From the NCBI RefSeq assembly GCF_000702885.1, contig NZ_JNKO01000012.1, forward strand, positions 1 to 64,000: DNA of 64,000 nucleotides. Direction: 5' to 3'. Below, in pieces: positions 53,045-61,684 of the stretch. The notes under the pieces were generated by a model. It did no database searches. It saw only the letters and a program-made list of their open reading frames with translations, and had not been told where the DNA came from. The position numbers were made by a program, and so were the translations under genes. This stretch comes from Oribacterium sp. P6A1. Its GTDB lineage: Bacteria > Bacillota > Clostridia > Lachnospirales > Lachnospiraceae. Numbering within the stretch: the stretch's first letter is position 1; each line of letters starts with the position of its first letter.

Positions 53045-53692
53045 TCATCCTATCTTTTTTATGTTTATTATTTTCAAGTCGCCATGCTGATCAACTGTGA
53101 TGTCCGTTTCATATCCCTGTCCGGGCTTCAGACTCCATTCGAAGTAGTCCCTGTGAGGCTCTGAGAATCTATCCAGAAGTGCCATGACAGTGCCGCCGTG
53201 TACCACAAAGATCAGTGTACTGCTTTTTCTTTTTGATAAAAGATAATCCGATACGATACTGTTAAATCCACGGACAACTCTCTCAATAAACTCTGCTTTT
53301 GATTCACCTCCGGGAAATGCCGTTTCACCGTTGCTGTCAATATATCTCTGATAAGCCTCTCTGTGATCCGGATCCGGATCTTCATTTATCTCATGATAAG
53401 TCTTGTACTCAAAAGCTCCAAAATCCATCTCCCGGAAATTATCGATTATTTCATACCGGCCTTGTGAAATCATCTCAGGAAATAGACATTCTGCAGTTTC
53501 CATGCACCGACCCATAGGACTGATATAGATTTTCGAATTTTGATTGCCTTCCCTACAGTTCCCAAAGTATTTTTCAACCGATGGCCGAAGTCGCTCTTTC
53601 TCGGATGGAAGAATCGATTCGTCAGTTGCCCCTACATATCTATGTTCCTGATTACCTTTTGTCATGCCATGCCTTATAAGAAACAGTTTCAT
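53045..53692 (-). CDS. cobC: CobC-like histidine phosphatase
   Basis: A 215-residue histidine phosphatase with the catalytic RHG motif (FLIRHGMTKGN, residues 5-15), an ISPMGRCMETAECLF helix, EMDFGAFEYKT and the second His in FVVHGGTVMALL (about 174). In cobalamin clusters the family removes the phosphate from alpha-ribazole phosphate or adenosylcobalamin phosphate. Placement between a TSUP transporter gene and cbiB supports that role. GGAG lies 6 bases before the ATG. Confidence 0.87.
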   Translation of the reverse strand: MKLFLIRHGMTKGNQEHRYVGATDESILPSEKERLRPSVEKYFGNCREGNQNSKIYISPMGRCMETAECLFPEMISQGRYEIIDNFREMDFGAFEYKTYHEINEDPDPDHREAYQRYIDSNGETAFPGGESKAEFIERVVRGFNSIVSDYLLSKRKSSTLIFVVHGGTVMALLDRFSEPHRDYFEWSLKPGQGYETDITVDQHGDLKIINIKKIG

Positions 53693-53707
53693 CAGTATCT
53701 CCAGGGG

Positions 53708-54475
53708 TTATATTATATGTTCCGTCACTATTTTTACAGCAAGAAGGCCAAGGACCGCAATGATGGAAGGACGAACCACTTTGATTCCGTTCTTCATTAC
53801 GAGGCCTGAACCAATGTAATTTCCCGCCATATTACAGAGCGCACATGGAAGCCCGACTGCAAAAAGTACCTGGCCGTGAAGGATAAATATCACAAGCGAG
53901 GTGATATTCGTTGTCAGATTAATAGCCTTTGTCTGACCGTTTGCAGTTTTCACTCCAAGCTTTGCAAAAACTGTAAATGCAATAATAAGAAATGTTCCTG
54001 TACCGGGACCGTAAACTCCATCATAAAAACCGATTATAAGCGCTGCAAGAACAGCTGTTACATAAGTCTTTTTGTCATGTACCACCTCAGTGCTTCCGTT
54101 ATCCTTAAAGATCTTTCTGTTTAGAACTACAAATGCAGTCACCGGAAGGACAACAACAAGTATATAAACAAGCACTTTTTCAGGTATCACAAGGCTAAGC
54201 CTTGCTCCGACGGATGAACCTATTATGGCGGCGATTATGGAAGGAACAGCTATACCCCAGTTTATGAGCCCTTCCTTTATAAATCTAACCGTGGATACAG
54301 TGGTTCCGCAGGCACTGGACAGTTTGTTAGTGGCGATGGCTGTATGAACAGGCAATCCTGCAAGTAAATATGCCGGAAGTGAGATAAGTCCTCCGCCCCC
54401 TCCTATTGAGTCAACAAGCCCTGCAAGAAATAGCAGTGGACAGCATATAAGATATGTGAGTGCGGTTATAGTCAT
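53708..54475 (-). CDS. TSUP (TauE/SafE) family membrane transporter
   Basis: A 255-residue membrane protein of about eight helices with the family signature SIGGGGGLISLPAYLLAGLP (residues 22-41) and a second repeat IGFYDGVYGPGTGTFL (about 155). TSUP proteins move sulfite, organosulfonates or other anions. Its place inside the cob operon invites a role in cobalt or sulfur supply, but nothing in the sequence shows that. I start it at the ATG at 54475, which has AGAGGTAAC ahead. Confidence 0.85.
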   Translation of the reverse strand: MTITALTYLICCPLLFLAGLVDSIGGGGGLISLPAYLLAGLPVHTAIATNKLSSACGTTVSTVRFIKEGLINWGIAVPSIIAAIIGSSVGARLSLVIPEKVLVYILVVVLPVTAFVVLNRKIFKDNGSTEVVHDKKTYVTAVLAALIIGFYDGVYGPGTGTFLIIAFTVFAKLGVKTANGQTKAINLTTNITSLVIFILHGQVLFAVGLPCALCNMAGNYIGSGLVMKNGIKVVRPSIIAVLGLLAVKIVTEHII

Positions 54476-54553
54476 GATTCTGTTACCTCTCATTCATATA
54501 AGATTATCTCAGTGTATATCTTTTTCCAAAAAACTCAATATGAGGTAGTTATC

Positions 54554-54964
54554 TTATTTCAACCTCTGTGGAATTCCCGCTATCAACCTGTAAACTCTGT
54601 CCGCTTTCTTTGCAAAAAGACAGCTCACCCTTCCAACCGACTCACGCCATGCACGCTCATCCTTATTCATGGGCACAACTCCGGATCCAACCTCATTCAT
54701 GATGATAACAAGCTCCTTTGTGATTCGTTCCGGATTACTGTTTCCAAAATATGCTCCGGAAACATCGTCTTCATTAGTTCCTGATTCTGTATCATCCCCT
54801 GCAATGCTTTCAAGCCACTTCTCTGCTTCGGATAAAGGCTCTTTACCTTCTTTCATTTCCCGACGAACCCGCTCTTCATAATGATCTATCACTTCTGCAT
54901 CAGGAAATTCATTCCTGCAAAAATCATGCTTTCCCTGACATATTCCGCCTATAATAAGGATCAT
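54554..54964 (-). CDS. short CobU-like protein (adenosylcobinamide kinase family)
   Basis: A 136-residue protein that starts MILIIGGICQGKHDFC, where GGxxxGK is a P-loop variant, and ends with VIIMNEVGSGVVPMNKDERAWRESVGRV and a VYRLIAGIPQRLK tail (in parts), which is the C-terminal pattern of CobU. The middle is much shorter than in CobU. An acidic stretch, about 57-88, resembles the insertions of the other cob enzymes. The ATG at 54964 has GGAGG 4 bases upstream. The window also has a full-length cobU, so this may be a divergent second kinase or a regulator. Confidence 0.75.
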   Translation of the reverse strand: MILIIGGICQGKHDFCRNEFPDAEVIDHYEERVRREMKEGKEPLSEAEKWLESIAGDDTESGTNEDDVSGAYFGNSNPERITKELVIIMNEVGSGVVPMNKDERAWRESVGRVSCLFAKKADRVYRLIAGIPQRLK

Positions 54965-55064
54965 TTCTCCTCCATATTCCTTGAAAGTACAGGTTTCAGA
55001 ACACAATTAAGAACACTATGTTCCAAAAACATGTATCACAGCACATAGCCCCCTTGAAGGAGAA

Positions 55065-55811
55065 CTAACCGCCAATCATCACTCCGACATTTCCATGAAG
55101 TATTATTCTCAAAATGCCGCAGACAATAAGATGCGCAGGATAATAAATATAAAACAGATATTTCATATTCCTCATCTTCCCACGCTCACCATTATAGGAT
55201 TTCAAAAGCGGAATAGTGAGACATACGAAAAGCTGGATCATACCGTAAACCGGATTGATAAAAACCGCATAAACTATGGCATAAACAAGAACCCACAGCA
55301 TGACCATTGTCATTTGCTTTTTGAAGTTTCCACGGTTTGCTCCGATATATATAACTGCAAGTACCGCAATACTGCTCCAGTCTGCACAAAATGCAAGGAT
55401 GGTCAAAAGCAGGATTATAAGTGTTTTCTGCCACTGCTTAAATCCCTCATGATCAGACACCCACAACCCGATCAATCCTAAAAATAAAGGCCATATCACA
55501 CTGGTCTGATTGAAAACACCTGTCTGAAAAGGAATAAACGGAATTCCAAAGGCAAAGTTATAGGCAAAATGACCTACAACCGCAAAAATCAAAAGTCTCA
55601 TTCCATATTTCTTAAGATCATGCGTATGATGATATCCCTCCGCAACCATAAACCAGAAAACAGGCGCCGCCAGTCTTCCGATTATATGAAGTAAAATAAT
55701 CCACCAGTCCGTTGGATACCCCGGCCATATTACCGAAGTCAGATGATCGATGGTCATCGCAAATATTGCGATCATTTTAAGCTGATTACCGCTAAGTCCT
55801 TTTGTCCTCAT
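55065..55811 (-). CDS. TraX-family membrane protein
   Basis: A 248-residue membrane protein of about seven helices of the TraX family, which includes an F-plasmid pilin N-acetyltransferase. Conserved features are GNQLKMIAIFAMTIDHLTSVIWPG and the HIIGRLAAPVFWFMVAEGYHHTHD stretch in parts, then YNGERGKMRNMKYLFYIYYPAHL near the end. The role in this host is unknown. It lies between cobS and the CobU-like gene on the same strand. The ATG at 55811 has GAGGGG 9 bases upstream; an upstream frame adds ten codons without support. Confidence 0.8.
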   Translation of the reverse strand: MRTKGLSGNQLKMIAIFAMTIDHLTSVIWPGYPTDWWIILLHIIGRLAAPVFWFMVAEGYHHTHDLKKYGMRLLIFAVVGHFAYNFAFGIPFIPFQTGVFNQTSVIWPLFLGLIGLWVSDHEGFKQWQKTLIILLLTILAFCADWSSIAVLAVIYIGANRGNFKKQMTMVMLWVLVYAIVYAVFINPVYGMIQLFVCLTIPLLKSYNGERGKMRNMKYLFYIYYPAHLIVCGILRIILHGNVGVMIGG

Positions 55812-55926
55812 AAATAATATCCCCTCATCTCCTGTTGTCACTGTTTTTTAGCCGTTATTTCAGCCATACAGATGTAGATCTAATCAATTCTGCACTTAAT
55901 GCATCAGATCTTTCGTTGTTTCCGTT

Positions 55927-56715
55927 CTAAGGAAACACCTTCATTTCAAGTATTTTTGTTATCAGTATATTTGCCAATAAAATCAAAAACTCGCAGTTAC
56001 AGAGAAAATATCCGCAAAGGTCTCCTGTTGTTCCTCCGAACTCAGGAACAATCCTGTACCTGTATCTCAAAAATGATACTGCTGCCGCCGCCAATGTCAC
56101 TGCCGGATACACAAGCTCTATCTTCCCAAATATGAAAAACGAAAACATGCAGACCACCGTCAATATAAGCTCTGCTATAATAACATTTTTTACTTTCCTG
56201 TCAGCATTCTCCGAAAAGGTACTTACCATGCCATCCTTCTTAGCCTTTGGAAAGCACACTACACTAATCCCGCTTAACTCTCTTGAAATAACAAAACCAA
56301 AACACACAGAAAGCAGCGCCTCTATGTCCATCTCAGTTGCCAGTGAATATCCCCCAAGGATATACATTACCCCATAAATGACAGCGAAGGCTCCTATATG
56401 TGGATCCTTCAATATGGAAAGCTTCTTCTCCCTGTCGCCATAACTGTGAAGGGCATCTTCTGTATCAAAAAGACCATCCAGATGGATCCCGCCGGTTACC
56501 ATAATGGGAACCAGCATCAGAAAAAATGCCGTAATCATGTTATAAGTTTGAAGCTTCAAGGCCACCCACCATACGAAAAGCTCTGCTATTGCAACAACTG
56601 CACCCACCATGGGAAAAAAGCACATGGCGTATTTCATGCTTTTTTCATTCCAGTCTGCCTTCGGCATGGGAAGTCTTGAATATGTGGAAAAAGCGATAAT
56701 GAAGGAATCTATCAT
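55927..56715 (-). CDS. cobS: adenosylcobinamide-GDP ribazoletransferase (cobalamin synthase)
   Basis: A 262-residue membrane enzyme that joins adenosylcobinamide-GDP to alpha-ribazole (phosphate) to make the cobamide. It has several helices, the conserved metal-binding GGIHLDGLFDTEDALHSYGDREKKLSILKDPHIGAFAV region (in parts, about 68-110) and a C-terminal FGGTTGDLCGYFLC motif. Length is normal with no insertion. GGGAG lies 9 bases before the ATG. Confidence 0.95.
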   Translation of the reverse strand: MIDSFIIAFSTYSRLPMPKADWNEKSMKYAMCFFPMVGAVVAIAELFVWWVALKLQTYNMITAFFLMLVPIMVTGGIHLDGLFDTEDALHSYGDREKKLSILKDPHIGAFAVIYGVMYILGGYSLATEMDIEALLSVCFGFVISRELSGISVVCFPKAKKDGMVSTFSENADRKVKNVIIAELILTVVCMFSFFIFGKIELVYPAVTLAAAAVSFLRYRYRIVPEFGGTTGDLCGYFLCNCEFLILLANILITKILEMKVFP

Positions 56716-56761
56716 ATAGTTATTCTCCCTTTAATGAACTGTTCCGAATATCAGAAAGGCT

Positions 56762-56810
56762 GATGCTCTATAGTGCAGGTTCCTCTGTTACCTGTCGCCA
56801 GACTCACGAT
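56762..56810. repeat. dispersed hairpin repeat, copy D, between cobU and cobS
   Basis: GATGCTCTATAGTG, stem CAGGT/ACCTG with loop TCCTCTGTT, then GTCGCCAGACTCACGATC. Its outer part GACTCACGAT matches copy C at the cobD stop. On the minus strand it lies 6 bases past the cobU stop. Confidence 0.5.
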
Positions 56811-56815
56811 CGATT

Positions 56816-57484
56816 TCACTTCACTGCCACCGGAATGCCAGCCACCACCTCATAAACCTTATCAGCATCCTTAGCTATCTCACGATTTATCATGGACAGC
56901 TCTCTCAGAAATCCCGAGGTTTCCTCCGGATACCGGATTCCGTCGCAGTACAGCTCATTGCTGACAACGATAAGGGCTTTAACACTGGCTGAAAGCTCTT
57001 TCAGAGGTGCCACGATTTCATGAGGATGACCATCAGTCTGATAACACTCATTGGCGTAAAGATTTGTCAGATCTTCGAGAAGAACCACCACATCCTTCAC
57101 TCCGGCATACTCCTGATCCGAGCTGTCTCCACTCTCAAGTCCTTGCTCTGTATTGATGTCCTTCTTCACCCTGCCAGAGCACTGTTTCTGTGCTTCAGCT
57201 CTCAGATTCTGTTCTCGAAACGGTGAGCAGTCTGTTTCATCCGTATGAGCTTTTATTTCATCTAAAATCTTCGATATCTCAAAAGGCCTCTCTATAGTAA
57301 CAAATCCCTTACCTGCCCGTAAACTTCTATGCCTTTCTATCCGCTTTTTGGTTTCCCCATCATCATAGGGATACATGGTGGCAATGTAAAACAGCTGTCC
57401 CGAATTATCCTTTAAAGACAGTGCCAGAGATTCCGCATATTCAGATTTTCCCGATCCGGCACCTCCCGTCACCAGAAAGTACAT
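56816..57484 (-). CDS. cobU: adenosylcobinamide kinase/guanylyltransferase with insertion
   Basis: It phosphorylates adenosylcobinamide and transfers GMP to give adenosylcobinamide-GDP. The P-loop is LVTGGAGSGKSEYAESLAL (residues 4-22); IATMYPYDDG and IERHRSLRAGKGFVTIERP (about 49-67) are standard. Residues about 80-128 are an extra Gln/Lys/Ser/Asp-rich stretch (HTDETDCSPFREQNLR, then GLESGDSSDQEY) ahead of the VVLLEDLTNLYANE strand. It ends with DKVYEVVAGIPVAVK. The ATG at 57484 has GGAGG 4 bases upstream. Confidence 0.92.
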   Translation of the reverse strand: MYFLVTGGAGSGKSEYAESLALSLKDNSGQLFYIATMYPYDDGETKKRIERHRSLRAGKGFVTIERPFEISKILDEIKAHTDETDCSPFREQNLRAEAQKQCSGRVKKDINTEQGLESGDSSDQEYAGVKDVVVLLEDLTNLYANECYQTDGHPHEIVAPLKELSASVKALIVVSNELYCDGIRYPEETSGFLRELSMINREIAKDADKVYEVVAGIPVAVK

Positions 57485-57527
57485 AGAGCCTCCCCCTGTT
57501 TTTTGATTTATACCCATAAACTAAATT

Positions 57528-57589
57528 AACTGCCCCCTGAATGAATTTTTAGCGGGCAGTTCCCGTTATATACTGTACCCATAACAGTA
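57528..57589. promoter_or_regulatory. paired short inverted repeats upstream of cobU
   Basis: AACTGCCC (57528-57535) with GGGCAGTT (57554-57561), followed by TACTGT (57571-57576) with ACAGTA (57584-57589). They lie in the cobU leader, 45-105 bases ahead of its start, and could act as an attenuator or a regulator site. No known cobalamin riboswitch core is visible here. Confidence 0.35.
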
Positions 57590-57675
57590 GACATGAAAGT
57601 TTTTAGGCACCCACAGTAATGGACACATTATGATTTCAGTCATTGGAAAAAGATTACAGTTGTGCGGATCGACAA

Positions 57676-58905
57676 TTATAACATAAATTCCGTGTCATTT
57701 GAGAACCCATCATCATACACCGATTTAAGATACAGTCCCACAAAGGCTGATTTCTCTGTTATCTCCCTGTAAGCTTCATCATCCCATTCTATGGTGTCTC
57801 TCCTGCCGGAAAAGTAAGCAGCATTCACTTTAGAAAAAAACTCACATGCACTTTCACCCGGTTCTTTGATGCTTCTCTTAAGCATCCTGGTTGAAGTGTC
57901 TTTAAAAAATCCCTCAACTTCCTGAGAGTGTTCAAAAGCAAGCTCCTCGGTATGGTAGCTTTCAGAATCTTTCTTCAGTTCTATCACTCCAAACTGACAT
58001 GGAGATACCATGAGAGAAGATGTTGCAATATCCTTTATTCCCTCTTCTTCCGCAACATGCTGTATATGCATGTGACCGCTTAAATTGTATCTGACACCGT
58101 ATTCCTGATACAGCTTAAGCAGTCTTTCGTTCTGTCCCATTACGAAGCCATCCGTGAACATCGGGTTATGGGCTGTCAGATTCTGATGGCTTACGGCTAT
58201 AACCTGCATGTTCTTCGCCTTTGCATCTTTAAGCTGCTCAGAAACCCATGCCAATGTCTCATCCGTGCATTTCCCTGGTGCACTATCTGTATTGACATCC
58301 ACAAGAATAAGCCTTAATTCAGGGCTGACATCATATGTGTAGCTTAGGGAAGCACTGTCTCTTTCCTTTGCCTCCCGGTAGCCGAAATCACCATAAATCT
58401 GTGCAAATGCTTCGGCAGAAACATTGTCAACCAGGGTATAACCATCACCCTCGAAACATGCCGCAGTACGACTGTAGAGATCATGATTTCCCGGTATGAC
58501 CAAAACTCTGACTCCTGTATCTTCGATTTTTTTAAGCTTTGCCGCCAGTCCTTCATGGCTTGCCTTTGCTCCGTTGAAGGTCAAATCTCCGGATATGATA
58601 AGGACATCCGGCTTCAGTTCATTCATCCTGTCCACAAAGGCATCTGTGATCTCTTCGCAGTACTGCATGGCTTTTCCGTCTGCATTCTCTATAAGTTCCG
58701 TAAAATACGCCCCGCCATCCGTAAGTTCCGGCGCTATATAATGAATATCCGACGCAACACATATGATAAGCTCTTTTGGAGGGGTTGCAGCTTCGGAACT
58801 ATCTTCGGAAATCCCGGAGGCCGGCATATTTTTCCATATGAAAATGATCATCAGTATAGCCATAAAAAGCGGTATTAATATAATCCCTTTCTTCTTCATC
58901 TCCAT
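57676..58905 (-). CDS. membrane-anchored metallophosphoesterase
   Basis: A 409-residue calcineurin-like phosphoesterase held by an N-terminal membrane helix (residues 5-24). The metal-binding blocks are complete: CVASDIHYIAP (D-x-H), LIISGDLTFNG (GD), VIPGNHDLYS (GNHD), VSHQNLTAH and NLSGHMHIQH (GHxH). It likely acts outside the cytoplasm on a phosphoester or nucleotide. Its position directly after cbiA-cobT, whose stop it abuts, suggests co-transcription, but no cobalamin role is known; clearing phosphorylated by-products is possible (inference). GGGAG lies 8 bases ahead of the ATG at 58905. Confidence 0.85.
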   Translation of the reverse strand: MEMKKKGIILIPLFMAILMIIFIWKNMPASGISEDSSEAATPPKELIICVASDIHYIAPELTDGGAYFTELIENADGKAMQYCEEITDAFVDRMNELKPDVLIISGDLTFNGAKASHEGLAAKLKKIEDTGVRVLVIPGNHDLYSRTAACFEGDGYTLVDNVSAEAFAQIYGDFGYREAKERDSASLSYTYDVSPELRLILVDVNTDSAPGKCTDETLAWVSEQLKDAKAKNMQVIAVSHQNLTAHNPMFTDGFVMGQNERLLKLYQEYGVRYNLSGHMHIQHVAEEEGIKDIATSSLMVSPCQFGVIELKKDSESYHTEELAFEHSQEVEGFFKDTSTRMLKRSIKEPGESACEFFSKVNAAYFSGRRDTIEWDDEAYREITEKSAFVGLYLKSVYDDGFSNDTEFML

Positions 58906-58919
58906 AATCTCGACTCCCA

Positions 58920-61646
58920 CTAATGCGAAAACCTGTGATACGCCTCTACCTCCATATCAGAAAAACTTCCCATCCGGTTAAAGGCTTCCACAGCTGATGA
59001 TAATATGGGCATCAGGAGTACTGCGCCGGACCCCTCCCCAAGAGACATTTCCGCGTCGATTATGGCACGGAGCCCCATTTTTTCGAGAGCTTTCCTGGCA
59101 AGCTTTTCCTTTGATACATGGGATGCCAATGCATAGTTCCCGACTCTCTCATCCATCATATATGCGCTGAGTGCCGCTGCGGTGGAAATGATACCGTCAA
59201 CCACTATAGGAACTTCATATCTGACGCCCCCAAGGAACATCCCGGCCATGACTGCTATCTCAAGACCTCCGATCCGGAACAGAACTTCCTTCGCAGTTTC
59301 TGCCTCACTCTCTTTTTGTCTCAGCTCTTTCCCAAGTCTCTCCAGCGCTTTTCTTACTACATCCTGCTTTCTCTTAAGTCCATCTTCACTGAGTCCCGCG
59401 CCGTAGCCTGCCGCCTCCTCAGCATTACTTCCCATGAAATATGCCAAAAGTGCTGCCGTGGGGGTGGTATTACCTATTCCCATCTCTCCTGTTGCGATGA
59501 TGCGGTAACCATCCTCCTTAAGTTCCCGAACGATATCCATTCCAAGTTTTAATGCCTTTTCTCCAACTTCGTGACTCATGGCAGGTTCCACCGCGATGTT
59601 GCCGCTGCCATCCTGAAGGCGTCTGTCATTTACCGCATGTAAATATAATTTGCCTAAACCCTCATCTGATCTGTTTTCAAATCCCTCTGATTCTCTTTCT
59701 TCACTAACCTCTCCGTATCTCGGTCCAAGCATTCCCACATCAAGGGTATAGACAGAAACACCGTTTTTCTCAGCAAATATGGCAGTTGTAGTTGCCCCCT
59801 TTGCAAAGCTGTCCGCCACTTTTCTCGTGACGGAACTGTCTGTCTGAGTCACACCTTCCTTAACACAGCCATGATCTGCGCAAAGCACTACAAGAGCCTT
59901 TTTATCTATATCGGGAGTCAGGGTTCTTTGTATACCGCAGAGCTTGATAACCTCTTTTTCAAGAACACCGAGACTGTCTATAGGCTTCGCTATCCCATCC
60001 CACTTTTTCTGAGCTTCCCTCTCAAAATGATATCTCTCACAACATTTCATATAATTAAAGATTGCTTTCGGATTACTGTAATAGTAAAAATGCGGCCAGC
60101 CACAGGACATGGTCTCACTATAATAAATTCCTTCATATCCCTTTAATGTTTCACTCAATTCAGGCGTCTTATTAAAGTTCTCATAAGACATACTTGTATT
60201 TCCCGGAGAATTTTTCATGTCATCCTGAACAGACTTTCTCATCTTGAAAGTTGAGTTGATTTTATCATTTCCGGCTTTAGGCTTTCTAAGTACAAAACCA
60301 TCCCCGTTATATTCACAATCATATCTGTGAAACTCATGACCTTTGAGAACCGTACCCGCATCACCAAATAAACCGGAAGCTTTTGTTTCAGCCGATACAT
60401 AACCGAAACGAACCAGTCGTTCCCTCTTTTGAGCGTTTCCCGATAATATTCCACACATCTGATAGCTGTTTTCTGTTCCTGATTTGTTTCTGCTTAAATT
60501 ATCGTAATGTCTGATACCATCCTCTGAATTTACCTTTCCAGAAGCAGGTTTATCATCCATGGTATTTTTTTCATTTCCATATCCAACGGCAGATATCGAG
60601 TTATTTAGATACATGTATCCGCCGCACTCGGCTATTACCGGAATCCCGTTTTTTATACTCGAAGCCAATGCTTCCCTCATGGAAACATTGGCGGAAAGCG
60701 TCTCTGCATAAAGCTCCGGATATCCGCCTCCTATGATGATTCCATCCAGGTCGTCCGGAAGAATCTCATCATGAAGCGGGCTGAATGACACTATCTCCGC
60801 TCCCATCTTCTCCAACAGCTCACGATTTTCCCGATAATAGAAATTGAAGGCTTCATCCTCGGCGATTCCTATTCTCACTTTATTTTTTAATTTATATGAT
60901 ATCTCCGGTCCGTTTTCAAATTCAGAAAGCTTTGATTCCATTGTCTTACCGGATTTAGTTGTCTCAGCAATTTCCAAAAGACCGTCAACCAGAACTGTCT
61001 TTTCAATCTGCTCGCCAACAGCCTCTATCCATGAATTGAAATCTTCCATATCTCCCGGTTCGATAAGCCCCAGGTGCCGTGACGGAACTGTAAGATTCTT
61101 CATTTCAGGCATATATCCCAGAACTTTGATTTCAGGACAATTATCTTCGATTACACCCTTTAACCTCTCATAAAACATAGGTGCAACTCTGTTAAGAATC
61201 ACTCCACGAATTCCGGAATCACTTTTGGTAAAATCCAGCATTCCTCTGATAAGGGCCGCTATGGAAACACTTGCTCCCTTGCAATCCATCAAAAGTACTG
61301 TCGGGCTGTCGATGATATCCGCTATCTCCCAGGTGGAAGCTTCCGACGAAATTCCGCCTAACCCGTCATAGTACCCCATCACACCTTCGATGACAGAAAC
61401 CTCCGCCTTTTCAGCTCTTTCCGCATAAAGCTTCTTCAGTATTTCCTTTGAAACGAAAAAGCTGTCAAGATTTGCAGAAGGTACTCCCAACACCTTTTTA
61501 TGAAACATGGGATCTAAATAGTCCGGCCCGCATTTAAAGCTCTGTACCTTCAGCCCTCTTTTTTTCAGCACATGAATAAGACCACATGTCAATGTGGTCT
61601 TACCTGATCCGCTCTTATCTGCTGCGATAACTATACTATGTTTCAT
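58920..61646 (-). CDS. cbiA-cobT: CbiA-CobT fusion: cobyrinic acid a,c-diamide synthase and NaMN:DMB phosphoribosyltransferase
   Basis: One 908-residue frame encodes two enzymes of different steps. CbiA part (1-530): P-loop ADKSGSGKTTLTCGL (9-23), VIEGVMGYYDGLGG (85-98), glutaminase Cys in AECGGYMYLN (341) and His in LKGHEFHRYD (437-440). CobT part (about 540-908): KPIDSLGVLE, ADHGCVKEGV (590), ATGEMGIGNTTPTAALLA (718-735), GGLEIAVMAGMFLGG and the catalytic Glu in MSLGEGSGAVLLMP (871). Hydrophilic insertions occur at about 353-393, 455-510 and 641-668. CbiA amidates side chains a and c; CobT makes alpha-ribazole phosphate. I know no common precedent for this fusion. GGAG lies 6 bases before the ATG at 61646. 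Confidence 0.93.
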   Translation of the reverse strand: MKHSIVIAADKSGSGKTTLTCGLIHVLKKRGLKVQSFKCGPDYLDPMFHKKVLGVPSANLDSFFVSKEILKKLYAERAEKAEVSVIEGVMGYYDGLGGISSEASTWEIADIIDSPTVLLMDCKGASVSIAALIRGMLDFTKSDSGIRGVILNRVAPMFYERLKGVIEDNCPEIKVLGYMPEMKNLTVPSRHLGLIEPGDMEDFNSWIEAVGEQIEKTVLVDGLLEIAETTKSGKTMESKLSEFENGPEISYKLKNKVRIGIAEDEAFNFYYRENRELLEKMGAEIVSFSPLHDEILPDDLDGIIIGGGYPELYAETLSANVSMREALASSIKNGIPVIAECGGYMYLNNSISAVGYGNEKNTMDDKPASGKVNSEDGIRHYDNLSRNKSGTENSYQMCGILSGNAQKRERLVRFGYVSAETKASGLFGDAGTVLKGHEFHRYDCEYNGDGFVLRKPKAGNDKINSTFKMRKSVQDDMKNSPGNTSMSYENFNKTPELSETLKGYEGIYYSETMSCGWPHFYYYSNPKAIFNYMKCCERYHFEREAQKKWDGIAKPIDSLGVLEKEVIKLCGIQRTLTPDIDKKALVVLCADHGCVKEGVTQTDSSVTRKVADSFAKGATTTAIFAEKNGVSVYTLDVGMLGPRYGEVSEERESEGFENRSDEGLGKLYLHAVNDRRLQDGSGNIAVEPAMSHEVGEKALKLGMDIVRELKEDGYRIIATGEMGIGNTTPTAALLAYFMGSNAEEAAGYGAGLSEDGLKRKQDVVRKALERLGKELRQKESEAETAKEVLFRIGGLEIAVMAGMFLGGVRYEVPIVVDGIISTAAALSAYMMDERVGNYALASHVSKEKLARKALEKMGLRAIIDAEMSLGEGSGAVLLMPILSSAVEAFNRMGSFSDMEVEAYHRFSH

Positions 61647-61684
61647 AAAATACTCCAATGGGAAAACCGGCCGTGAGTGTCACA

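Noticed and set aside
29083-57600. Cobalamin riboswitch near the cob genes
   Set aside because: The hairpin repeat resembles the 3' end of a B12 riboswitch (CCAGG..ACCTG), but the GCCACTG B12 box and the rest of the core are absent and the orientation does not fit the minus-strand genes. I found no B12 box upstream of cbiC, cobQ, cobD, cobU or cbiA.
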